Positions 1 to 7,877 of a stretch of DNA of 64,000 nt are shown here, piece by piece. The DNA comes from Planctomycetota bacterium (GTDB taxonomy: Bacteria; Planctomycetota; MHYJ01; JACPRB01). Within the stretch, counting starts at the first letter, position 1; each line of letters starts with the position of its first letter. Under the pieces are notes generated by a model, which was not told the DNA's origin, did no database searches, and worked only from the letters and a program-made list of their open reading frames with translations. Where the stretch lies: assembly GCA_016209705.1 (NCBI GenBank), contig JACQVR010000091.1, positions 24,657 through 88,656 of the forward strand. The letters are read 5' to 3'. A program made the translations under genes and the position numbers.

Positions 1-780
1 CCGGTCGGGAAAGGTGCGGGCCATCTCCTCCGGCGACTTGAGATAGAACTCCGGCGCATCGTAGCGCAGGCGGTTCGGGTCGCTGACGAGGGAACCCGTG
101 CTGATGGCCAGGAGCGCGTCATGCGCCTTCGCGTCGTCGCGCGTCAGATAATGCGCGTCGTTGGTGGCGACGATCCGCAGGCCGAGCTGCTTCGCGGCGG
201 CGGCGCCCTTCCAGATGCGCTTTTCGTCGTCCAGGCCGTGGTTTTGGATCTCCAGGAAGAAGCGGTCGCGGCCGAAGATCTGCCGGTAGTCGTCCGCCCC
301 GCGCACCGCCTTCTCGATGTCGTCCGCGCGGCACGCGTGGCCGAACTCGCTGGCCGGGCAGCCGGAGAGCGCGATGAGGCCTTCGTGGTATTTCGCCAGG
401 AGCTCCTTGTCCATGCGCGGCTTGTAGTAGAAGCCTTCCTGGTAGGCGAGCGAGCTCAGCCGCATCAGGTTCTTCCATCCCGTCTCATTGCGCACGAGGA
501 GCGTGAGGTGATGGTTGGCTTCTTTGATTCCGCGCATGTCCTTGCGGTCGCGCCGCGAGGTGGGCGCGACGTAGGCCTCGATGCCGAGAATCGGCTTGAC
601 GCCGCGCGCGAGGGCGGCTTCGTAGAACTCGACCGCCCCGAAGAGATTGCCGTGATCGGTGAGCGCGACCGCCTTCATGCCCAGGTTCGCGACGGTGGCG
701 ACGAGGTTCTCGACGCGGCACGCTCCATCGAGGAGCGAGTAGTCGCTGTGGACGTGGAGGTGGACGAAATCGGCCGCCAT
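1..780 (-). CDS. dnaE: DNA polymerase III subunit alpha, N-terminal part (cut by window edge)
   Basis: The replicative polymerase catalytic subunit; only the first 260 codons, the PHP domain, lie in the window. The reading frame starts at ATG 780 and runs off the left edge with no stop. The protein opens with MAADFVHLHVHSDYSLLDGA, the classic PHP motif with metal-binding histidines, followed by ALTDHGNLFGAVEFY, GIEAYVAP and a later VATNDAHYLTRDDAKAHD, all typical of bacterial DnaE1. It is divergent from the gene at 897. A -10 box (TACAAT, 790-795 reverse) sits 9 nt before the ATG with no Shine-Dalgarno sequence, so the mRNA is probably leaderless. Family assignment is secure; the polymerase domains lie outside the window. 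Confidence 0.95.
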   Translation of the reverse strand, partial: MAADFVHLHVHSDYSLLDGACRVENLVATVANLGMKAVALTDHGNLFGAVEFYEAALARGVKPILGIEAYVAPTSRRDRKDMRGIKEANHHLTLLVRNETGWKNLMRLSSLAYQEGFYYKPRMDKELLAKYHEGLIALSGCPASEFGHACRADDIEKAVRGADDYRQIFGRDRFFLEIQNHGLDDEKRIWKGAAAAKQLGLRIVATNDAHYLTRDDAKAHDALLAISTGSLVSDPNRLRYDAPEFYLKSPEEMARTFPDR

Positions 781-789
781 GGCGGGGGA

Positions 790-818
790 ATTGTATGCCG
801 AGAACGTGGAGCGCGCAA
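790..818 (-). promoter_or_regulatory. sigma70-type promoter of dnaE, probably leaderless
   Basis: On the reverse strand TTGCGC (818-813), a 17-bp spacer and TACAAT (795-790) are followed by 9 nt and then the dnaE ATG at 780. Transcription would begin within a few bases of the start codon, and there is no room for a ribosome binding site. Confidence 0.6.
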
Positions 819-832
819 CGAGGGATAAAAGG

Positions 833-861
833 TTGACAGCAGCCGCGGCAAGGCTACCAAT
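833..861 (+). promoter_or_regulatory. sigma70-type promoter for the gene at 897
   Basis: TTGACA (833-838) lies 17 bp before ACCAAT (856-861). A start near 867 leaves about 30 nt of leader with AGGGG just before ATG 897, which favours 897 over the upstream in-frame ATG at 864. Confidence 0.5.
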
Positions 862-896
862 GAATGCCTCACCGATTCATGTTGCATGAGGGGCAC

Positions 897-1658
897 ATGC
901 GGTGGAGCGCGGCCGCGGCCTGCTTTGTTCTTGCCATTGCTCCCGCCCAAGAGCTCAATCCCGATGTCCTTGATCGCCTGAAATCCGCCGCCGTATTCGT
1001 GGTCGTGGAGACCCGCGGCCCATCGAGCAGCGGGTTCCTTCCCGAGATGAAGTCGGCGCCGCTGAAGATCGATGAGGACGTCGCGACGGCGGAGTTGGAA
1101 TTCAAGCGCGGCGCTTCGGATCAATCTCGCCTGTACGTGGGAGACACGGCCCTTTCGCCCGGGAAATTCCACTGTGTCGTCTTGCGAAAGGAAAAGAATA
1201 GATATCCCGTGTACAAGTCGCCTTATCACGGGCAGTACGCGTTGGGAGGGGACTGCGGAATCAGCCCGGACGGACGTTTCCTGGTGGCGCAATCGGGGAT
1301 CGTCTTGAGGCTTTCCAAGACTCGAGAAGCCGACCTGAGGTACATGTCCAAGATCGAGAGTTGGGTCTCGATCGCCATGACCAAGCGGGCCGACACGTTT
1401 TTCACGTGCACCTGGAACGGTTTCGTCAAAGCGTACAGCTTGAGCGACTTCGAACTGAAGAAGTCGATCAAGATCGACCGGATCTGCGGCCGCCTGATTT
1501 TGGACGCGCGCCGGGACAAGCTGTACGCGGTGGCGCGACGCGTGCCGGTCCCCGGGCGGCGAGGGACCATGAAAACCCATGTGCCGCCTTACAAAGCGCG
1601 TCGTTTTTTGGCCTCTGATCGGATGCCGCGGCTGATCCAATCCCTCATCAGCTGCTGA
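897..1658 (+). pseudogene. Secreted protein, probable C-terminally truncated trypsin/beta-propeller-type remnant
   Basis: The start at 897 gives a signal-peptide-like N-terminus (RWSAAAACFVLAIAPAQ). The stretch LKSAAVFVVVETRGPSSSGF resembles the opening of planctomycete trypsin-like proteases (usually ATV-x-VK-x-E...GSGSGF), but no catalytic His, Asp or Ser motif follows. Instead there are beta-propeller-like segments such as GISPDGRFLVAQSG and FTCTWNGFVKAYSLSDFELK. The last 23 codons (1589-1658) are antisense to the antitoxin gene, so the natural C-terminus seems to have been replaced when the toxin-antitoxin module arrived. The protease link is inference from one short motif; it may simply be a hypothetical secreted protein. 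Confidence 0.5.
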
Positions 1659-1924
1659 TAGGGAACGCCCTTCCGACGGGCGATTTCCTTCGCCCGCCGG
1701 ATCTGCCACTCTTCGAGGCGGATCGCCAGCATCCGCTTTTTCATTCGTTCTCGGATACGCTTGGCCAGCTGAGGAGCCAGCTCGATCACCTCATCTACGT
1801 CTTCGAGCTGATCCCAGTAGCCGGCCACGCTGTGCGTCTCGAAGAAACGAACCAGCGCCTCGTCGCTTCGGAAGACGGGCAGTTTCTTGGGACCCTTGCG
1901 GAGATGGATCTTTTGGGCCATCAT
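1589..1924 (-). CDS. BrnA/CopG-type antitoxin
   Basis: About 111 residues from ATG 1924 (GTG 1927 and ATG 1921 are also in frame). The segment ETHSVAGYWDQLEDVDEVIE followed by RMKKRMLAIRLEEWQIRRAK and KGVPYQQLMRDWISRGI matches BrnA-like antitoxins: an acidic toxin-binding N-terminal half and a C-terminal ribbon-helix-helix that binds the module's own promoter. It directly overlaps the end of the BrnT-like reading frame upstream on the same strand, the usual toxin-antitoxin order in BrnT-BrnA pairs. The antitoxin frame is intact although the partner toxin appears broken. Confidence 0.8.
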   Translation of the reverse strand: MMAQKIHLRKGPKKLPVFRSDEALVRFFETHSVAGYWDQLEDVDEVIELAPQLAKRIRERMKKRMLAIRLEEWQIRRAKEIARRKGVPYQQLMRDWISRGIRSEAKKRRAL

Positions 1925-2193
1925 CACTTCCTCCGTTGCTGGTAAAGTCGGCGCTCCCGCTCGATCATATCGCGAGCTGTAATCACTCGAACGAGGCCTC
2001 CCGGCCAGCGGATAACGATCAAGAAGAGGTACCGCCCCGTCCCCGTGCGGCCAAGAACGAGGTAACGACCTCGGCCAGCGTGCTTGACGTAAATTCGGCC
2101 GAAGAAAACCTCCTCCGCCTCGTCCGGGCGAACCCCGTGGCGCGCAATATGCTCCTCATTGGCCTCGTCCCATTCGAACTCCCGAGCGCCCCA
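1924..2193 (-). pseudogene. BrnT-type toxin reading frame lacking a usable start codon
   Basis: On the reverse strand an open frame reads EFEWDEANEEHIARHGVRPD and then DEAEEVFFGRIYVKHAGRGR, with RYLFLIVIRWPGG and a final ITARDMIERERRLYQQRRK. This is a clear BrnT ribonuclease-toxin profile of near full length (about 89 codons). The frame has no ATG, GTG or TTG near its beginning; the codon where Met is expected is TGG, preceded in frame by TGA. A good Shine-Dalgarno (about 2199-2205) with ATG at 2194 is present but in a different frame and gives a 12-codon peptide. The simplest reading is a single-base frameshift that silenced the toxin. It overlaps the antitoxin start by a few bases. Confidence 0.65.
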
Positions 2194-2216
2194 TCATCTC
2201 CCCCTTAGGTTGTATT

Positions 2217-2245
2217 ACCATAGTGTATATACGCCTCCAATGCAA
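2217..2245 (-). promoter_or_regulatory. Promoter of the BrnTA module
   Basis: The reverse strand carries TTGCAT (2245-2240), 17 bp, TATGGT (2222-2217), and overlapping TATATA/TATAC sequences that could be an operator. It is followed by GGGGGAG and ATG 2194. Such promoters are normally bound by the antitoxin; that part is inference. The rest of the 2194-2372 spacer holds no recognisable gene. Confidence 0.5.
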
Positions 2246-2372
2246 ATCGAAAACGCGCTAGGGGGGTTCGGACATTTTTTTGAGCTTTCGCTCTGTATAT
2301 AGATGGGGCGGGTTGAGGTGAAGATGGAAGCTTGCGGCCAGCCTCTGGAGGTTTGCTACTGGATGCCTCCCC

Positions 2373-3170
2373 CTACCTCGCCTCCTTCCCCTCGATGCTG
2401 CGGCGCGACAGCGCGATCATCGCGGCCGCCAGGAACAGCGCCGACAGCAGGCACACGAACCGCGCCGCCTGCGCGTAGCTGGGAAGTTCCCACCCGCCGT
2501 GCGCATATTGAAAGAACGGCCCTTGGAGGCCGTCCCGATAGAGATAGACCCACAGCACCCGCACGTTGTTCGTCAGCGTGTACGCCGCGAACTTCACCGG
2601 CATGAACGTCGCCATGAATTCCCACACGAACACGGCGACCATTCCGACGGCCACGCCGCGCTTGAACACATAGCCGCACGCCGCGAAGAAGGGCAGGAAG
2701 ACGAAGACGCTCAGCGCGGCGACCAGCGCGTGGCTCCCCAGCGTCCGCCCCAGCCGGACCGGCAGAGGTTCCTCGGCCAGCGCGCACGCGGCGTACGTCA
2801 GTCCCACTCCGACCACCAGCGCCGCCGCCAGCGCCGCGCCGGTCGCCAGGATCTGCGTCAGCGCCGCCAACCATCGCGGCAGGATCCCCAGGAGCACGTA
2901 CCCGGCGGTGCCGTCTTCGATCTCGCCGGAACTGATCGCCGTCCCGTGGATGATCGCCAGCAGGATCGGCGCGAGATAAAGATGCAGCATGAACATCAGC
3001 CGATCGAAGAGCAAGGCGTCCGGGGCTCCCAGCGAGGCCAGGACCAGACCCAGTCCAACCGCCGGCGCCGCTCCCACGATCAACGCCAGCGTCCACCGGC
3101 GGCGTCCCGCGACGATCCGCCGCGCCGAAAGCGAGGCCAACGCGAAGAGCCCGTTCATCAACTTGGACAT
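2373..3170 (-). CDS. ABC-2 type exporter permease
   Basis: 265 residues with six hydrophobic segments: about 23-45 (TLALIVGAAPAVGLGLVLAS), 60-75, 95-125, 150-165, 170-190 and 235-252. The cytoplasmic motif AISSGEIEDGTAGYVLLGIL matches the ABC-2/NosY-like permease region that contacts the ATPase. It is the last gene of a four-gene reverse-strand block with the order ATPase (6041), permease (5073), ATPase (4173), permease (3170), so it most likely partners the ATPase ending at 3250. The spacer between them is almost wholly a heptamer repeat. The substrate cannot be told from sequence. Confidence 0.85.
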   Translation of the reverse strand: MSKLMNGLFALASLSARRIVAGRRRWTLALIVGAAPAVGLGLVLASLGAPDALLFDRLMFMLHLYLAPILLAIIHGTAISSGEIEDGTAGYVLLGILPRWLAALTQILATGAALAAALVVGVGLTYAACALAEEPLPVRLGRTLGSHALVAALSVFVFLPFFAACGYVFKRGVAVGMVAVFVWEFMATFMPVKFAAYTLTNNVRVLWVYLYRDGLQGPFFQYAHGGWELPSYAQAARFVCLLSALFLAAAMIALSRRSIEGKEAR

Positions 3171-3174
3171 GGAT

Positions 3175-3248
3175 AGTTATCAGTTGTCAGTTGTCAGACG
3201 GCCGGTCCTCGTTTTTACTGAAAACTGACGACTGATAACTGACGACTG
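3175..3248. repeat. Heptamer-phased inverted repeat filling an intergenic spacer
   Basis: The left arm (3175-3197) is AGTTATC AGTTGTC AGTTGTC AG, and the right arm (3217-3248) is ACTGAAA ACTGACG ACTGATA ACTGACG ACTG. Both have a strict 7-bp period, and the right arm is an imperfect reverse complement of the left. The loop is 3198-3216. Apart from a few bases it occupies the whole spacer between two ABC transporter genes. Confidence 0.85.
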
Positions 3249-3249
3249 G

Positions 3250-4173
3250 CTACTTTTCCGTCAAATACCGGAACACCGCTTCCAGGTTGTCGTCCGGCGA
3301 GAAAATCTCTTCCGGAGCCGCCCCCGCCTCCAGCGCGATCCGCGCCAGCCGATCGTAGAACATGTCCGGCACTCGCGTGCGCACCGTCAGGCCGCGGCCG
3401 TCCGCGTCGAACGACAGCTCCGCCACCGACGGCTCCCGCGCCAGCGCCGCGGCCATCTCGCGCGCCCGCTCCGTGCGGATGCGCACGCTGTGCGGGTAGC
3501 GGTCGATCAGCCCGCGGATGTCCTGCACGTTCCCGGCGGCGATCAGCCGCCCCTTGTGAACGAGCACGATCTCCCGCGTGAGCTGCTCGATCTCCTGGAG
3601 CACGTGGCTCGAGACGATGACGCCGCGGCCGCCGGCGCCGAACGAGCGGATCAAACGGATCAGCTCCATGCGCACGAGCGGGTCCGTTCCCGTCAGCGGC
3701 TCGTCCAGCACCAGAAACTCCGGATCGTGCGCCACCGCCTGGGCCAGCTTCAGCCGCTGCCGCATTCCCCGACTGTACGTGCCGATCGCGCGATCCGCGG
3801 CGTCCCGCAAGCCCACCCGCTCGATCGCCTCCTCCGCGCGGCGCCGCGCCTCCGCGGGCGCGAATCCGCGCAGGCCCAACAACAACCTCAGGAAGCCGCG
3901 CCCCGGCATCCATTCATAGAAGCCGTCGTGCTCCGGGCTGTAGCCGATGCGGACCGCCAGCGCCGGGTTGTTCCACGGATCCTCGCCCAGCACGCGCACG
4001 CGCCCGCCGGACGGACGCATCAGTCCGATCAGAATCCTCAGGAGCGACGTCTTGCCCGCTCCGTTCGGCCCCAAGAGGCCGGTGATTCCCGCGCCGACGA
4101 CGAACGACACGTCGTTCAGCGACAAGACGTGACCGTACCAATGGTTCAGCCGTTCGATCGCGACGATGTTCAT
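3250..4173 (-). CDS. ABC transporter ATP-binding protein
   Basis: 307 residues. Walker A GPNGAGKTS near residue 35, signature YSRGMRQRLKLAQAVAHD near 137 and Walker B FLVLDEPLTG near 158, with the switch His in VSSHVLQEIEQL. The C-terminal third (about 215-307) is the extension found in exporters of the CcmA/NosF class. The gene sits 6 bp downstream of the permease at 4180-5073 and upstream of the permease at 2373-3170, so it energises one or both ABC-2 permeases in the inner membrane. ATG 4173 starts right before the conserved MNIVAIERLNHWYG. Confidence 0.92.
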   Translation of the reverse strand: MNIVAIERLNHWYGHVLSLNDVSFVVGAGITGLLGPNGAGKTSLLRILIGLMRPSGGRVRVLGEDPWNNPALAVRIGYSPEHDGFYEWMPGRGFLRLLLGLRGFAPAEARRRAEEAIERVGLRDAADRAIGTYSRGMRQRLKLAQAVAHDPEFLVLDEPLTGTDPLVRMELIRLIRSFGAGGRGVIVSSHVLQEIEQLTREIVLVHKGRLIAAGNVQDIRGLIDRYPHSVRIRTERAREMAAALAREPSVAELSFDADGRGLTVRTRVPDMFYDRLARIALEAGAAPEEIFSPDDNLEAVFRYLTEK

Positions 4174-4179
4174 GCGACG

Positions 4180-5073
4180 CTATTCCGCCGACTCGAAGCT
4201 ACGAAGGCGCCAGAAGAGGACCGCGACACCGGCGGCCGACACCGCCGCCAGGATCAGCAGGGGCGGCCACACCCCGTAGGACATCACCGGCTCGACCCCC
4301 CCGGCGGCGCCGGGAATCAGCGGACTCCGGATGGGACGCGCCTGATAGCACAATTCGCCCACGCGCGTCACCAGGCGATGCCACGACACGAGCCGCGTCC
4401 ATTCCGCGCGCACCAGCGCGTGCAGCATCTCGGAAACGATCCCGCTGCCGATCGAGAAAAACATCCACAGGATGCCGGGCACGACGGCGGCCTTGCTGAG
4501 CGACGACAGCGCCAGGACCGCCGCCGTCGTGGGAAGGGAGATGGCCAGGGAATGACCCGTGATGGAGCCGAGATCCACGAGCCGTTCTCCCCACGCCAGC
4601 CGATCCACGCCCAGCATGATCTGTCCCGTCCACAGCAGCAGGGCGGGGAGCAGGGTGGCGCTCAACAGGAAGCCCAGCAGCACAACGGCTTTGCCGATCA
4701 GATAGTCCGCGGGTCCGATCGCCCGCGACACATACAGGATCGTCGCTTGATGCTTGAGGTCCCGCGAGATCAACGGCGCGCCGATGACCGCCGCCACCGT
4801 CAACACGAGGAGACCTTGGGGAAAGAACTCGCCCAGCATCTGCCGGTAGATGCGGTTCCCGAGCGCGAACGGCGGCGGAATGCGGGACGTCGCCGCGATG
4901 AACATCACGCCCAGGTAGACCACCGCCGTGACGGCGCACGCGAGGATCAGCGTCCGCGGCAGCGCGCCGTCGAACGCGAGGCGCCATCCCATGCGGGCCA
5001 CGACCGCGACGCGCCGCCAGCGCGGCTCCGTCCGGCCCGACCAGGACTCGTACGTTTGTTCGTAAATTCGCAT
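4180..5073 (-). CDS. ABC-2 type exporter permease
   Basis: 297 residues from ATG 5073 (MRIYEQTYESWSGR). An upstream in-frame ATG at 5094 would add MIRDSNP, which is encoded by the heptamer repeat and is unlikely to be the real start. Hydrophobic segments lie near 42-65 (LILACAVTAVVYLGVMF), 100-117, 150-172, 195-215, 225-240 and 270-288. The first residues (YEQTYESWSGRTEPRWRR) are characteristic of a permease family linked to NosF-like ATPases. It lies between the two ATPase genes of the block. Confidence 0.85.
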   Translation of the reverse strand: MRIYEQTYESWSGRTEPRWRRVAVVARMGWRLAFDGALPRTLILACAVTAVVYLGVMFIAATSRIPPPFALGNRIYRQMLGEFFPQGLLVLTVAAVIGAPLISRDLKHQATILYVSRAIGPADYLIGKAVVLLGFLLSATLLPALLLWTGQIMLGVDRLAWGERLVDLGSITGHSLAISLPTTAAVLALSSLSKAAVVPGILWMFFSIGSGIVSEMLHALVRAEWTRLVSWHRLVTRVGELCYQARPIRSPLIPGAAGGVEPVMSYGVWPPLLILAAVSAAGVAVLFWRLRSFESAE

Positions 5074-5080
5074 GGGGTTT

Positions 5081-5108
5081 GAATCACGAATCACGAATTA
5101 CGAATTAC
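5081..5108. repeat. Four perfect heptamers overlapping the 3' end of a gene
   Basis: GAATCAC GAATCAC GAATTAC GAATTAC, an exact 7-bp period without a second arm. The repeat extends into the coding sequence of the ATPase gene ending at 5091: its last five codons (V-I-R-N-S) and its TGA stop come from repeat DNA. Confidence 0.85.
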
Positions 5109-6041
5109 TCCCTCGGCGCGGCTTTCCGCCACGAGCTTGCTGAACAACGCTTCCAGGCTCGACCGCGAGGGCGTCAGCGCGCGCACCTGAACGCCCGATT
5201 CAACCGCCGCCTCCAGGATCGGTCGGGTGTCCACCGTGCCGTTGCCGCGGCTCACTCGAACGGCGCCGCCTTCCTGCACCTCCGCCCCGAGGGAGCGGCG
5301 CGAGAGCGCGTCCAGGAAGAGTCGCACGTCCCCGCGAACGCGAACCTCCCAGGCGAGCCGGTCGGCTTCCCGCAGGTCGGCCAACGCGCCTTGCGTCACG
5401 AGGCGCCCGCGATCCAGGATGGCCACCCGATCGCAGATGCGTTCCACATCAGGGAGGATGTGGGTTGACAGGATGACGTGCATGCCGCCCGAACGCGCGG
5501 CGTCGCGGATGAGATCGAGCATCTCCACGCGCGTGCGCGGATCGAGGCCGGCCGTCGGCTCGTCCAGCATCAGCACCCGCGGGTGATGCACGATCGCCTG
5601 CGCGAATTTGATCTTCTGCTTCATGCCGGTCGAATAGGTCTCCACCTTTCGATGGCGTTCGTCCCCCATGCCCACGTAGTTCAGGACCAGATGGGCGCGC
5701 TGCATGGCGTCCGCGTGCGGAAGGCCCGTCAGCCGCGCCGCGAAGTAGACCGAGCCACCTCCATCCAGACCCGGGGCCAGCGACTCATGCTCCGGCATGT
5801 AACCGATCTGTCGGCGAATCGTCGCCTTCCGGCGCCGGACGTCCAGACCCAGGACGGCGGCGGTTCCCGCCGTCGGCCGGACCAGTCCAAGCAGGATCTT
5901 GACCAGCGTGCTCTTGCCGGCGCCGTTGGGGCCCAAGAGCCCCACGATGCCGCCTTCGATCGCCAGATCCAGTCCGTTCAGGGCCACGACCTCGCCGTAA
6001 CGCTTCACGAGGCCGGCCGTCGCGATCATCGCCATCACCAT
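5091..6041 (-). CDS. ABC transporter ATP-binding protein
   Basis: 316 residues. Walker A GPNGAGKSTLVKILLGL near residue 37, signature YSTGMKQKIKFAQAIVHH near 135, Walker B VLMLDEPTAGLDPRTR near 156, and STHILPDVERI with the switch His. The N-terminus has three nearby Met/Val starts (MVMAMIATAGLVKRYG), so the true start could be 6041, 6035 or 6029. It is the first gene of the reverse ABC block and is divergent from the cyclodeaminase gene at 6110. Its extreme C-terminus is repeat-derived, showing that the repeat invaded or expanded at a gene end. Confidence 0.9.
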   Translation of the reverse strand: MVMAMIATAGLVKRYGEVVALNGLDLAIEGGIVGLLGPNGAGKSTLVKILLGLVRPTAGTAAVLGLDVRRRKATIRRQIGYMPEHESLAPGLDGGGSVYFAARLTGLPHADAMQRAHLVLNYVGMGDERHRKVETYSTGMKQKIKFAQAIVHHPRVLMLDEPTAGLDPRTRVEMLDLIRDAARSGGMHVILSTHILPDVERICDRVAILDRGRLVTQGALADLREADRLAWEVRVRGDVRLFLDALSRRSLGAEVQEGGAVRVSRGNGTVDTRPILEAAVESGVQVRALTPSRSSLEALFSKLVAESRAEGVIRNS

Positions 6042-6071
6042 ACTTTATCAAAGCCGCCCATCCCCGGCCTC

Positions 6072-6100
6072 TTGTCAGAGTTCACGGGCGGCACTATAGT
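6072..6100 (+). promoter_or_regulatory. Strong sigma70-type promoter, leaderless
   Basis: TTGTCA (6072-6077), 17-bp spacer, TATAGT (6095-6100), then only 9 nt before GTG 6110. No Shine-Dalgarno sequence fits between, so the transcript should start at or just before the GTG. Confidence 0.7.
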
Positions 6101-6109
6101 GCCCTGACT

Positions 6110-6718
6110 GTGCTTCGCGATCAGACGCTCAAGGCATTCGCCGACGCCGTGGCCGCCAAAACGGCCGTCCCCGGAGGCGGCAGCGTGTCCGCCTACGCCT
6201 CCACGCTGGGAGCGGCGTTGGGAATCATGGCCGCCCGCTACAGCGAAGGGTCGGCCGCGCTGGAGACGTCGCGGCGGCTCGAAGGAATTTCCAACGAGTT
6301 GCTGGCGCTGGTGGACAAGGACGCGGAGGCCTATTCCGTCGTCTCGTCCGCCTACGGCTTGCCCAAGGGAACGGAAGACGAGAAGACACGGCGGAAGGAC
6401 GCGATTCAGAGGGCCCTCGTAGACGCCGCCGACGTGCCGCTGCAAGGAATGCGGCTCGGTGTCCAGGCTCTGGAAGCCGTGGAAGCGTTCGCGGACTCCT
6501 GCAACAAGAAGCTCGCCAGCGACTTGGCCGGGGTGGCGATTCTGCTGAAGGCGGGCATCGAAGGATGTTCCTGGAACGTCCGCATCAACGCCTCCGGGCT
6601 TTCGGATCCGGCGCGGCGCTCGGGTCTCATCGAGGAATGCGAGCGCACGTGGACGGAAGCGGGCCGGCGCGCGGACGCGATCCTGCACCACGCCTCCGGT
6701 ATGATGAAGAAGATCTGA
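6110..6718 (+). CDS. Formimidoyltetrahydrofolate cyclodeaminase family protein
   Basis: 202 residues from GTG 6110. The motif AVPGGGSVSAYASTLGAALG near residue 19 is the folate-binding signature of the FTCD_C/FchA family, and LLALVDKDAEAYSVVSSAYG is also typical. Related enzymes release ammonia from 5-formimino-tetrahydrofolate to give 5,10-methenyl-tetrahydrofolate in the cytoplasm. The protein is all-helical and of standard length. No other histidine- or purine-degradation gene is nearby, so a general one-carbon role is as likely as catabolism. The promoter is leaderless. Confidence 0.88.
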   Translation: MLRDQTLKAFADAVAAKTAVPGGGSVSAYASTLGAALGIMAARYSEGSAALETSRRLEGISNELLALVDKDAEAYSVVSSAYGLPKGTEDEKTRRKDAIQRALVDAADVPLQGMRLGVQALEAVEAFADSCNKKLASDLAGVAILLKAGIEGCSWNVRINASGLSDPARRSGLIEECERTWTEAGRRADAILHHASGMMKKI

Positions 6719-6752
6719 ACGGATCCACGAAGTTACCTTCGTCCCGAGTACC

Positions 6753-7871
6753 ATGCGCACTGTCTTCAACCACCAAGTGAAGAAGTTTTTGGCGCTCGCC
6801 CTCCTGTTCATGGACGCCTCCTGCGGACCCGCGCGGACTGAACCCGACCCCGCCCCCGAGCCGGTCATGATCACCTCCGAAGATCTCAAGCCGGTGACTC
6901 AGGTGTATCGCGACTACGTCGCGGCGCTGATCAAGTTGAACAGTCCGCAGATGATCGATCGGGTCGAGGGCTTGCGCAAACTGGAGTCGCTGCGCCCGTA
7001 CGCGTATTTCGCCGATGATCGGGAGCTCATCGCGCGGGCGTCGAAGGGAGACGAGCCCGCCCGGCGGGAACTCGCGCGGCGGGGCGAATGCCTCAACGCC
7101 CTGTTCGCGTTCTGGGGACCGCCCAATCCCGAAACGTGGAACGCCGCGCGCCGGCGAATCGTGGAGCTCGGCCAGGACGCGCACGTCGTGCTGATCACCG
7201 TCCTGTATCGGATGCTCTTGAACGGCCAGTTTCGGGCCGCGTGGCCGGCCATTCGATTCCAGCTTGTCGAACTGGGAGACGAGTCCCTGCGCACGGCGGC
7301 GGCGCTCCTCGAAGCGAAGGCGAAGACGACGCCGGCGACGATCATTTTCAAGGAAGACGATCTGAACCAGCTCGGCATGGTCGTGCTGGGGTTCGGAGCC
7401 AAAGGGGAGGCGGCGTTCGAAACGTTCGCCCGGGCGGACAACTTCAACGTCCGCAAATCGATGGTCCGCGCCATCGGGGAAGCGCGGGTCTCGGAGCGGG
7501 CGGACCTGGCCGTCCGGATGCTTCAAAGCGATCCGGAGTGGGTGGTGCGGGCTCAGGCGGCCTGGGCGCTGGGTCGGTTGACCGCGGCGCCGGATCGAGC
7601 CAGAGCGGCGCTTCGGACGGCGCTGGATGGGGAGAAAGACGTGCAGGTTCGCGGCTACATCGCGGAAGCTTTGGGGACCCTGGACGACGTGGACGCCGTG
7701 CCGGAGCTCATTCGAGCGCTGGGCGGAGGCTACGAAACGGTGGAGCGGGCGATGGACGCGCTGCGGCGCATAACGGGCGAGCGCTTTTCCAAAGTGTCCG
7801 AATGGACGGCGTGGTTCCGGACCCGGCATCCGGAGTGGCGGGAGCGGATCCGCAAGGTCGAGGGACGATAG
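6753..7871 (+). CDS. HEAT-repeat protein, possible lipoprotein
   Basis: 372 residues. A short hydrophobic N-terminus ends in FMDASCGPA, a weak lipobox (Asp at -3 may favour the inner membrane by analogy with other bacteria). The C-terminal half (about 215-345) holds HEAT repeats such as NFNVRKSMVRAIGEARVSE, EWVVRAQAAWALGRL and DVQVRGYIAEALGTLDDVDA. It ends with SEWTAWFRTRHPEW, a W-x-x-WF motif found at the end of HEAT arrays in other proteins of this window. Probably a scaffold for protein contacts in the envelope; no catalytic motif is visible. It is followed after 6 bp by nnrE. Confidence 0.75.
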   Translation: MRTVFNHQVKKFLALALLFMDASCGPARTEPDPAPEPVMITSEDLKPVTQVYRDYVAALIKLNSPQMIDRVEGLRKLESLRPYAYFADDRELIARASKGDEPARRELARRGECLNALFAFWGPPNPETWNAARRRIVELGQDAHVVLITVLYRMLLNGQFRAAWPAIRFQLVELGDESLRTAAALLEAKAKTTPATIIFKEDDLNQLGMVVLGFGAKGEAAFETFARADNFNVRKSMVRAIGEARVSERADLAVRMLQSDPEWVVRAQAAWALGRLTAAPDRARAALRTALDGEKDVQVRGYIAEALGTLDDVDAVPELIRALGGGYETVERAMDALRRITGERFSKVSEWTAWFRTRHPEWRERIRKVEGR

Positions 7872-7877
7872 CGACAC

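Noticed and set aside
3490..5082. 530-codon forward open frame across the reverse ABC block
   Set aside because: Antisense shadow of two ABC genes; composition dominated by Arg, Gln and His.
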